Below, in pieces: positions 46,821 to 64,000 of a stretch of 64,000 nucleotides of DNA. How positions within the stretch are numbered: position 1 is the first letter of the stretch; each line of letters starts with the position of its first letter. The stretch spans positions 868,001 through 932,000 of the forward strand of contig JAJIRX010000557.1 of NCBI GenBank assembly GCA_023853785.1, read 5' to 3'. Both the position numbers and the translations under genes were made by a program. The notes beneath the pieces were generated by a model. It searched no databases. It saw only the letters and a program-made list of their open reading frames with translations, and was not told the origin of the DNA. The stretch is from Psilocybe azurescens. Taxonomy: Eukaryota; Basidiomycota; Agaricomycetes; Agaricales; Agrocybaceae.

Positions 46821-47739
46821 GAATCGAGACTCGAGATGCCTGGTCTGATCCTCCAGAGATGTGTGATGTCTTACAGCTTCTTGTGATATAATAAATATAT
46901 GGGCCTATATACTCTAGAGATAGTAGCATATTTCGTTTAATTTAATGAGCTGGTATATCTCAATGGATGAACAATGGCTGGGTCGAGCCTGAGATTCTGT
47001 CTGTGGTCTGTCCATGACTGCCGTTAATGGTAATGGCGTTGCCTATTCGGGACGTATACGACTGCATCCGACCACATAAGAGAAAGTCAGTCATCACGCT
47101 TGCCTTAATCATTGATTGGTAGCTTATTCAGAGTCCTCCCATAGGCTACCCTTTGAGTACCAGTCTATCCCACAATAATATCACATACGTACCTATTATG
47201 GGATATTAGTTACCCGCTGTCAGATAAAAATGAAATACTTACTGACCTTGTGTGCTGACAAACCTATCTATTTAGACAAGAATGACCTCGCTCTTGAGTA
47301 TTTGTGCTACCAAAGACCCATGGTGTTTCAGGCAATGTTGACTTATGCAAGCCTATTGCATTTACGGGGGTCCAGGACGAAATGCATCGCAATTTCATAA
47401 AACTAGCCAGGTCATGCACTCTGCCTTGTCAGCTTTTTAGGCACATGCTTAGTTGCAAGGGAATGGAGATCAATCATCTCCTTTGGGCGGCAAGGGCCTA
47501 TCAGGGCCTATCGAAGGACTAGCTGATAAAACACTGAGCTTTATCAGCACGCTGTATTGCACACGTGCAATAGGATGACATTAACGCGGACAGTGTCCGC
47601 CTCTCCACGCAAGAACGGATCAGAGTTAGAATGCGAGTCGAATGACGCCATGGTCCCTACGTTGCGATGACCGAACGCAAAAATATCAATACAATTTCGA
47701 AATAGCATTATTGCAAAAATAATGTATTGACCTGTATCC
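46821..47739. other. Intergenic, no supported gene
   Basis: Between two convergent genes. It holds one 72-codon plus-strand frame near 47304 without motif or context. Confidence 0.45.
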
Positions 47740-49494
47740 CTAGGAACTTCGAATAACACCGAATAAAGTAAAATAAAGGCGGCAAAAGTGAACGATAAAA
47801 AAGAAAAACGATATACTCAAGATAAATTTTTCAGAGGAGATAAAATAATTTTGCGTTTTGGTTTTGGTGTTGGCTTCATCGATGGCTTGTTTTCCTGACC
47901 CTCGCCGAACATTTTGAATCTTGACTGAATGCCATTTTTCAGATCGACGAAAGAGGCGACGGCCGGTCCGCAACGCGGGGAACGCGTTCGTCGACGCGAG
48001 GACGACCATCTGCTTCTCGTGGCTGATGTACCCGCGTATGAAGCCTCTGTAGATCATGTTGGCAACCTGACACTCCGCCTCTTCGTATGTCACGTCGAGC
48101 CCGGAGATCGTAAGCGCGCTGTGGAACATTGATATGGGGATTCGGGTTCCCTTGTCTGCGGCGACCCACCTGGAAATAATAAAAAAGTAGGAGACGCAAA
48201 GAGGGGTGGGGAAAGAAACAAATCAATCAGCAATGAATAGGCGTGGCAGACGGTTCAAGAGGTAGTTACATTCGTCGGAATAGACTCCGCTGACACAGCT
48301 CTCGCGCCTTCTCGAGAGACAACCACAGATTCAGCTCTAGTAATCGTGCTTCCCAATCTTTGAGCGCTTGATCGTAGGCCTTGAGGTCGCCTTTTTTGAT
48401 GGCTATGATGAAAGGGGAAAATATCTCGTCGAGGACAGGAAAACGCTTCGTTAGCTCTGCTGAAGGAAGATGACCTTTCAGAATACGAAGAGGGATCAGA
48501 TACGCGAGAATGCGCCTGGAAATAGGTGTTATTCAACGTTTCAGAAGAGAGAAAGGAGCGAGGAGGGACGCACTCTTGGTTCGCATGTGCGTCAATATGA
48601 CAGTTATAGAAAGCAAGTGTTAGTTCCTCTTCAGACTTGACAAGAGGATCAGTTTTCGGTATAGGACAAACAAGAAAGTGAAACAGACCTTGACGAACTC
48701 TTCATTCAGGAAACTTAGCATGCCGAGATAATACCTAAATGTGACCTTTCGCTTATTGGATCAGCCAATCAGCACATTCTTGAATCAGACTTACTTGATG
48801 CGATCTTGGATACAGCTCCAGAGCAGGAATGTCGTTGTTGGCTTGTAGAGCACGTAGAATATTTTTCGAGAGGGATATTCGTTTGACCTGGTTGAATAGA
48901 ATGAGGGTTTTACAAATAGCACAGTCACAAGAGCACAAATAGACTTACCCGAAAGTAGCATTTTAGCACGAGACCGACGACATAGTAAATTCCCCATTTC
49001 CGTGATTGATCTGGAGGTGATATTCTGTAGAAATAACTCGTCGTCGGAAGAGTGTGAGTGCGATTTGCTAAGTTACGCACCTATCCATTATACAATGCCC
49101 GAAAGCTTTCGCTATTACCCTTGCAGATTCCTCCATGCACTCGCTCTTCTGGTTATTGTATTTCGCGTAATGATCGGCCTGTTCAAGTCAAGTAAACGGA
49201 AGGCGTCAGAGCTTGAAGTACATATGCAGGCGTCACTGACATCGATGGCCAAGTCTCGGAGGTCGCGTAGTATTGAGAACAACGCAGGTAATGTCCACCC
49301 TCGGTTTTCCGTGAAGAATCTCATGAATAATCTATTCATAACATCATGAGGTTCAGCTGGAATTGGCTGGGGCAAGGAGGCGCTCACGACACAAGCTGTG
49401 ACTCTTCCTTAAACGCATCGATAGACCGTTTCTTCGCCACATGTGTACAAATCAGAACGTATTGAATGGCGATCTCGTCCCAAGGACTTTCCAT
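47740..49494 (-). CDS. CSN12: Csn12/PCID2-like PCI-domain protein
   Basis: PCI-domain protein of the Csn12/Thp1 family, linked in yeast to the COP9 signalosome and mRNA export or splicing complexes. Exons that close in frame are 49339-49241, 49178-49081, 49024-48949, 48887-48795, 48745-48689, 48635-48574, 48515-48270 and 48169-47740 (386 residues). Family landmarks in order are ENRGWTLPALFSILRDLRDL, ESARVIAKAFGHC, RKWGIYYVVGLVLKCYFR, YYLGMLSFLNEEFVK, LIPLRILKGHLPS, FIIAIKKGDL, TRIPISMFHSAL, EEAECQVANMIYRGFIRGYISH. A probable first exon begins at the ATG at 49494 (MESPWDEIAIQYV), but its join is unresolved; the listed end includes it. The C-terminus runs about 70 residues past the PCI core into a hydrophobic stretch, so a last intron may have been missed. 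Confidence 0.88.
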
Positions 49495-50264
49495 GGATCC
49501 TTCATACCGGCTAAATGAAGCCCGCTGCGCTCTTCTTCAGATACTAGCACTACTATGGAAGGGCTTGCAGACTAACTGTGGGATTCCGAAACTCTTTCAC
49601 CAGATCCTTTCCGTGAGGACTTGTAGGACGGAGAAGGAATGCCAGACATGGTCCATTCTCGTTTACAACCGCGTCGTTTAGTTGCACGAGAAATGTTGGA
49701 AAGTCCATAACAGTTTGACGGGCTCTATAGGAGAGGATATTTCAGATGTCTGTGTGTTCTGTTGACGGAGTTGTTTACCTCGTAAGTGGTAGAGTGTTTG
49801 AGGAGACTAGTATGGCCGGTCTCTCTTGACTTCGATCGGCCAATTGGTGAGATCGGCCTCATTTGTCTGTGCTTGCCAACAAAGAATCACGTGCCCACAC
49901 GCGCTCATTAGTGAGTATTGAATATGACGTCAGTCGACGGGCACGAGGTTAGAATCTTGACGAATACTACGACTACTTAAAGCTAGGAATTACTTTTAAA
50001 TACCCCCATCATTGACGCATATACTACATACATGGCTCTGCAACCTTCTTTACGCGCACAAACTGTTCTCGGGAGTTCTGTTGCGTCGCACACTTTGGAT
50101 GTCTTTTGTGAGCAGCAGCCATCTTGACGAATCGCGACTGTACTGCATTACTTATTGAAGCCTATGTGCGCAGTGGACTATGTCTGTCCGTATAGGTGAA
50201 AATGTTCCATCGAACAACTACCCAATCACCCGCATATTCAATTTGCCCCTATCTCAGTGCCAAA
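49495..50264. other. Divergent intergenic region
   Basis: About 770 bp between the divergent CSN12 and thioredoxin-fold genes. No supported gene; the promoters presumably lie here. Confidence 0.45.
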
Positions 50265-50944
50265 ATGGCGTTCAAGATAGACAGCATTCTCAAACCCCTC
50301 ATTGGCCCTGGTGGCCCACACGAGGGGAAAGTACAAGTCATCTACAGATTCCAGGTACAGCCCTGGCATGCCATGTCAACACTCACCAATGAAGCTGGGC
50401 TCGCGGTGCGAATGCTTTCTATCATTCGATGGATCACCAGACGCTAATTTAGGAGCGGCGGTTCTCTCAGGCTCTGCGCGTATCTCCTGAAAATTTCTGG
50501 GCATTCAGTCTTGCTGTACGTCCTTTACCTAAATATACGACACGCATATATCTCATCAATTTTCATCCCAGCTTTACAAACACCAGGAAGAATACTTTGA
50601 CATCCCCACTCAAGATCTGACCACGCGACAAGTCCGAGAAAACCTTGCCAAACTTGCTGCCACAGTTTTACCTGCCAACAAGATTGAAGCTTTCAAGGAT
50701 CTTCTCACCTTCAAAGGTTCTCCAAATGGTGGCAACGCCGTGTCCGACGACTTAAAGTACAACAGTGAGTCTCCAGTACGCTGTGGACCGAACTTACTCT
50801 AATTTGCTCTTTCAAGTTAAATTTTCAAGGCAAAACGGAATTCATGTATCTCCGACAGTCTTGTGGGATGGTTTGTATCAATCTAAGATAGAAAGCTCAT
50901 GGGAAGAAGGAGACTGGAAGGACTTTTTCTCTAAGCAAATTTAG
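50265..50944 (+). CDS. Thioredoxin-fold (DsbA-like) protein, 174 residues
   Basis: Four exons (50265-50405, 50453-50515, 50572-50764, 50817-50944) close in frame. The start MAFKIDSILKPLIGP is followed by VIYRFQVQPWHAMSTL, a beta-strand plus helix that replaces the usual CxxC of DsbA-like proteins with QPWH. The helical insert has PENFWAFSLALYKHQEEYFD. The C-terminal part FSRQNGIHVSPTVLWDG contains the cis-Pro position typical of thioredoxin folds. Without the CxxC it is unlikely to be a dithiol oxidoreductase; small fungal proteins of this kind are annotated only as thioredoxin-like. No targeting signal is seen. The 47-nt first intron is typical. Confidence 0.82.
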
Positions 50945-51330
50945 ACCTGCTAGCCTCGTTTTCTCTCATCTGCCAGCAATGCAATCAAGATGTCTTTCGA
51001 GTGTAATCATGGGGTCACCGATATCGAACACCTGCTTGTGATTGCAAAGCTGTCGTGCTTCTCATACACATGAACCATCTTCCGCCTATTGTTCTCCAAG
51101 AACTCTGCGTGCATTTAATAAAGGTTTTACAAATAATAATAGTACAGAATTAGAAACATACATTTACACATACTTGATAGGTTGGTAGATATTTGGCTAG
51201 AAAACGAAAGAAAGAAAGAAAGTGGTACATCTACAACAACAATTTGAAACTCCTAAGAAACATCGTGAAAGCATGAAAAAGAGAGTGGGCATCATATCAT
51301 ATCATATGGCAAAGCAATGCAGTCATCACG
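50945..51330. other. Convergent 3' intergenic region
   Basis: It contains a short gaaa microsatellite (about 51206-51221) and catat repeats (about 51293-51306). No gene. Confidence 0.5.
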
Positions 51331-52822
51331 TCAGAAATCATAACCGCCTCTTTTCTCCCTGTATATTGATCGCGGACTAGTCAGATCTTCAGCTGTGGGT
51401 GGAGTTTGAGTGATGATAGTTTCAGCCACGCCAGATGAGAATCCCATGACCATCTTAGGACCTAGCGAACCAAAGTCCAGCCGGGCGCCCATTTTAAAGT
51501 TGTCGCATTTCCATATCCGCTGGTAGATGAAGGAATCGTTGAAAGGGAGGGCGTATGATGTCGTGGGGTCGGAAGTGGGGAGAGGGACGAGGGATCGCAG
51601 CCAGACGCGTACCTTGTGCGACGCTCCTGCGGGGATTGAGTTGGAGGGTATTGTACTGGTAGTGCATTTCGATAATCGACAAGTAAGCCATTAAATCAAA
51701 AAAATTTACAAAGTCGAGAACTCACAAAATGAGAAAGGTTATCTTTCTAGGGTCCTCGTCAACCCGCAGCTTATAATCCTCAAATAGCATGTCCCCCACC
51801 CCGTTCGCTTCATACTCCATTGAATATGCATACGTCTTGTTCCCCACAGGTTGCCACCTACAAGTCGTATCATTCGTTTAGAATCTTATCAGATAAAGCA
51901 CCAAATGCGCACTTGATGATGAAGGTGACCAGCGCCCGGCCCACGTAGGTGTTGTAGATCTGCTGTCCGGCTTCATCGCTCTTCATTCGCGCAAAGGAGG
52001 CGTCCCCGATCGAGTTGAAGTCGGGATCCTTCGCGATCCACAGGTCGTCGTCTCCAAACAGCCGATGATCGACGAAATTTACTCGAAGCCATACGCGGAT
52101 CGACCATAGCGAACCTGTCGGCAGACCTGACTTGCCCGGGAAGATGCTACATAACAAACCGCACGCAAGAGAGAGACAGTGGATGAATGGATGGATGAAT
52201 AACTCTTGTTTATCTGCGAATGAAAGAAGAGACTGACAATACAATGAAATCGAGTTTCCGTGGATCCACTTTTAGATTCCTCGTTGTAGGCTCGCTTAGC
52301 GATCGTTCAATTCCGTTGGCTTTTAATGAAAGACGGAAGGTGTATTTTCCAGGCTTGGCTTTCCCAGATTCCGGTTCCACTCTGTAAGTTTCGCCATGTG
52401 AGAACCGTAAGTGAACGTGTTCATTGAAATTAGATTAAAGGAAGGTTGATGCATACGAGATCATGAATTGCATAGGGGCATTGTTGGCTACCAAACGGTA
52501 TGTGTACACATATCGTTCGTGTTGCGGAAGAGGTCTGAGAGGCCGTCGAGTCGTTGATACACTTTTGTATATTTGTTGAGGCATGGATCGCAGGAAAGGC
52601 GCCGCCGCCTGAAAGATGGACAACTCACTTTAAAGGACTGCCATTCCTATAATCATCAAAAATGCTGTTCGTGAAATGAACACTACTTGCTGTTCCGTTA
52701 GAATTGCTTGATGATGCAACAGCGATAGAAGAAAGCAGAGAGGTTGTTTTGATTGTTTTGTGATCAGCACAGGATGCATCCCACGAACGAGGCATAGAAG
52801 TACCTTCTGCTAACGGCAACAT
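51331..52822 (-). CDS. Hypothetical protein with two related halves
   Basis: Not recognised. The ATG at 52822 starts MLPLAEGTSMPRSWD. The first exon-exon join (near 52630) is unresolved. Later exons join well: one ends at a GTCAGT donor after KVDPRKLDFIV, the next begins IFPGKSGLPTG and ends at 51913, then 51857-51726, and finally 51655-51331 ending YREKRGGYDF. Two parallel blocks occur. The first has KVDPRKLDFIV, then SIRVWLRVNF. The second has RVDEDPRKITFLI, then KVRVWLRSLV, followed in both by an aromatic Asp/Phe-rich stretch. The protein looks like an internal duplication of a beta-rich domain of about 120 residues. No signal peptide or membrane span was seen. Confidence 0.65.
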
Positions 52823-53727
52823 CGTATTTAGGGAGCGTGTCGTCCTCAGTTATGGGTGTAGATCGAACATTTGGGCGCGGTAGTCGTCGTTCATCTCGTT
52901 CAGAGATGGAGGTCATGATAGAGATAGACATCGGTCGGTGCGGAATCAAAGGAAACACCTGTAATTATAAGCGAGCACGCATGTACTCAAGTACGCCCCA
53001 GGGGAAACTTGTGTCAAATTGACATGATGCGGGAGCAGAATGGGGATGCAAGTCATGTGCATGCACAGCACCGACCGTGATTGTGCTCCTTACAACTCAT
53101 TTGAAACTGCTCCAGTCGCTGGGTGATGATATAAATTATATCTCTTTCTGACAAGGACCTACAATTTGCAAGCCGGCTGTGCAATGTGCAATCTCGAATG
53201 TACCTTTATAACTCGTTGTCATGGTTAGGTAGATGCAGATAGACGCGCATCCCGTTCAGCCCATTTCGTCTTGAGAAAGTAATCTTTTGGTTAGCGTACA
53301 CGAGGAGGATACGGGCCGAAGGCCGTGGCGACGGCAAACGAGAGATGAATGGCACGACGGGAGACAATCATAATTGCTGACCGCCAACGATTTTGGCCTG
53401 TATCACATCGCAGAGCCTTGTACCAGAGATCTGAGTATTCCAAAGATGTGTCAAAGAGTCAGATCTTAAAAAGTTCGTTGTTCGGTGGGTTGAATAGAGT
53501 ATTTAGTTTCTCCGCAGACATGAACCAAGAGAACACCACGTCCTCTGTCGTAAGTCTCCGGACGGAAAGACCCTTATGTGTGAGATTCTTCTTCTTCAAG
53601 TAATATTCGCGTTTGGGGAGCAAGAGACTCGAGAGGTCCAGTCGAAAATAGGGATGAGAATTTCTAAGCCATTACATGCAAGTATTCGTTGGACAAATTG
53701 ACACCTCTAAACAATGAGACAAGCCAT
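52823..53727. other. Intergenic, no supported gene
   Basis: A minus-strand frame from an ATG at 52931 (MSISIMTSISERDE) overlaps the start of the preceding gene and may belong to its 5' leader or an alternative first exon. The rest has only short open frames. Confidence 0.45.
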
Positions 53728-54147
53728 CTACTCTGCCTTGTGCCCCTGTTACAAAATCACGTCGGCGAGTTGTTTTCGATAGGTATATTAGTACTTACCA
53801 ACACCAATCCGGCCAACCCGTAAACGGTCGAGGCCATTCCAACGGCGAAGAGGGCGGTGTAGGCACCTGGTTTTCGAGCATTTGAGTTACAGAGGGCAAT
53901 GGTGCCGCGAAATGTCATATTACTGACCGACATAGAGAGGTGCCCGTGGCCCGCGCATGACCAAGGGCCTCTTGGAGTTCTGCAGGACTGTTAAGAGATA
54001 TATATACGCGAAAAAAAGTCAACTGGCGAACCTGGTAGTATCTCTGTCTCTCAAGAGTCTGATTGGGCACTAGAAAGACAACTTAGTTTCCTACAAGCAC
54101 AATTACACCGAGGCCATACTATCGTAGAGGGGGCTGAGGAGAGACAT
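53728..54147 (-). CDS. COX7: Cytochrome c oxidase subunit VIIa-type (Cox7), 67 residues
   Basis: Small inner-membrane subunit of respiratory complex IV. Five tiny exons close in frame: 54147-54120, 54069-54032, 53979-53928, 53866-53799 and 53745-53728. The pattern QRYYQNSKRPLVMRGPRAPLY followed by YTALFAVGMASTVYGLAGLVL matches the yeast Cox7 plan: a Gln-rich start, K/RP-L, a basic PRxxLY box and one membrane span, then a short Lys-containing end (GHKAE). No long mitochondrial presequence is seen, as for yeast Cox7. The last exon is only 18 nt including the stop. The start is 115 bp from the divergent YAF9 start. Confidence 0.85.
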
Positions 54148-54262
54148 TGTTGCAAATCTGCGTTGAAGATGAGAGGTTTGTTGTGGTTGAGGGAGTTGTT
54201 GGCTCTGAATTACGGGTGGTTGCGGAGTTTGCCATTCCGACAGCCGAGACCCATTCTCGACC
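54148..54262. promoter_or_regulatory. Compact bidirectional promoter between COX7 and YAF9
   Basis: The two ATGs are 115 bp apart on opposite strands, so a single nucleosome-free region must serve both. The sequence is rich in CAA/TTG steps. No TATA box is evident. Confidence 0.65.
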
Positions 54263-55185
54263 ATGGCCAATGAGCGCGTCCGTGTCAGAGTACGCAAAAT
54301 ACCCATCCTCTACCCTTTATTTCTTTTTCTTATGGCCTTATATTCATATAGGGGACCAGCATATTTCGTCCAATCATCTATGGCAATACAGCAGTGGTTT
54401 TGACGAGCCAAGAAAAGTTACTTGCGCCGTCTCAGGAACACACTCATCGATGGACGGTCGCAGTCCGCAGTGCTGCTTCTGCCCCCAATTCTGAGCAAGT
54501 CGGAGGCGCAGACGACTTGAGCTACTTTATCAAGCGTGTTACATTCAAACTACACGATACGTATCCCAATCCATCGCGCAGTACGTACCGCTAGCAGGTC
54601 ATTCGAACAAAAATAAGCTGAAACATTGTCCTTAGATGTCGACAAAGCCCCGTTCGAATTGACAGAAACAGGGTATGGCTCGCTCTATATCTCTGCGTTA
54701 GTCTTAATGCTGATAGATATCTTAGATGGGGTGAATTTGAGATCCAAATTCGAATAACCTTTGTGGCAGAATCAGGCGAAAAGGCCATTACTCTGTATCA
54801 TCACCTCAAACTCCATCCTTGGACAGCAACAGGCGAGCCAGAGATCCCTTCCTTAGAAGTGGCCACCAAAGCTGGTCCTGTCCATTCATGGCAATATGAC
54901 GAGGTAGTATTCAATGATCCATATCAAAACTTCCTCAACATCCTTCTCCAACACCCTCCAACACCTCTGCCAAAGGTAAAACGCAAGCCCATTCCATTTC
55001 ACCTTGCGAATCCTGGATCTCTCGAAGCTTCTAAAGGAGGTGTCCCTGAGTTCAACGCTTTGATGGAGAAAGAGGAATCCGAGAGGCTGGAGGAAGCTCG
55101 TAAAGCTGTTATTGCTGAACAAGATCGATGGCGCGAAAAATTAATCGAAAAGGAGAAAGAGCTAGAGAAGCTACAAAAGAAGTAG
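54263..55185 (+). CDS. YAF9: YEATS-domain protein Yaf9, 250 residues
   Basis: Acyl-lysine-histone-reading subunit shared by the NuA4 acetyltransferase and SWR1 remodelling complexes, in the nucleus. Four exons (54263-54289, 54352-54580, 54636-54672, 54726-55185) close in frame. The start MANERVRVR is followed by IFRPIIYGNTAVVL, the HTHRWTVAVR block, SYFIKRVTFKLHDTYPNP, PFELTETGWGEFEI and the strand ending in LYHHLKLHPW, all in YEATS order; the aromatic TGWGEF and HTHRW segments build the acyl-lysine pocket. The C-terminus from about residue 210 is a charged coiled coil (EKEESERLEEARKAV onward), used in Yaf9 for complex assembly. Convergent with the ATR gene, 158 bp apart. Confidence 0.95.
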
Positions 55186-55343
55186 ATGCCATGGGCTAAT
55201 CACCCACATTCTGTTTATTTTGTCATTTTTTCTGTGTTACTGTAAATATGATGTAAAGATATGAGGAGACTGAGTGGCATTACATATTCGTTGATCTACA
55301 TATACTCTAAATGCACTTGTACAGTCCAAATGCCATGGATGCC

Positions 55344-63986
<8,643 letters not shown>

Positions 63987-64000
63987 TGCAAAGTCGAGCT

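Noticed and set aside
50406..50447. Reading exon 1 of the thioredoxin-fold gene through to the stop at 50447
   Set aside because: A 47-nt GT-AG intron at 50406-50452 joins to a conserved continuation (ERRFSQALRVSPENFW), while read-through ends the protein after 61 codons.

Overview
This window looks like nuclear DNA of a filamentous basidiomycete, most likely an Agaricomycete. Genes are cut by many short GT-AG introns of about 45-70 nt. Exons can be as small as 18-50 nt. Neighbouring genes are packed on both strands, and most recognisable proteins are fungal housekeeping types. There is no bacterial-style operon, no CRISPR array, no clear tRNA or rRNA, and no reverse transcriptase or transposase.

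Regions 0-5 kb and 23-31 kb hold an expanded gene family of unknown function, in two divergent branches that I call family I and family II. Family II copies are II-1 (60-3071, +) and II-2 (25778-28464, -). Family I copies are I-1 (3174-5110, -), I-2 (22995-23433, +, internally deleted relic), I-3 (23712-25596, +, complete with seven exons) and I-4 (29447-31297, +, two frameshifts in exon 2). Both branches share two domains. One is built round a Gly-Asp-Val-Gly-Tyr motif followed by Phe-Asn-Ile. The other in family I carries an Asn-Gly-x-Ile-Tyr-Ile-Ile-Thr-Gly-x-Asp-Lys motif. Twice in the window a family I gene sits tail-to-tail with a family II gene, which is the most interesting organisation here.

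Between these clusters (7.7-20.4 kb) lie a five-exon coiled-coil-like protein, a 1-acylglycerol-3-phosphate acyltransferase, a small zinc-knuckle-like protein with a 24-bp repeat, an 800-residue Ser/Pro-rich protein, and a ten-exon glycerophosphodiester phosphodiesterase of the Pgc1 type with a GC-AG first intron.

From 32 kb onward most genes are conserved. They include an unknown 328-residue protein, a Kex1-type carboxypeptidase sharing a short divergent promoter with a secretory-pathway membrane protein, a MYND zinc-finger gene, a multi-span membrane protein, a small secreted cysteine-containing protein with a 15-bp repeat, a Csn12/PCI-domain protein, a thioredoxin-fold protein, and a protein with an internal duplication. 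After these come COX7 and YAF9 on a 115-bp bidirectional promoter, and finally a very large ATR/Mec1/Rad3 checkpoint kinase gene (63986-55344) that runs to the window edge.

Exon boundaries were placed by eye from splice consensus, reading frame and conservation between copies. Where I give a full exon list the coding lengths sum to a multiple of three. Where a junction did not close I say so.
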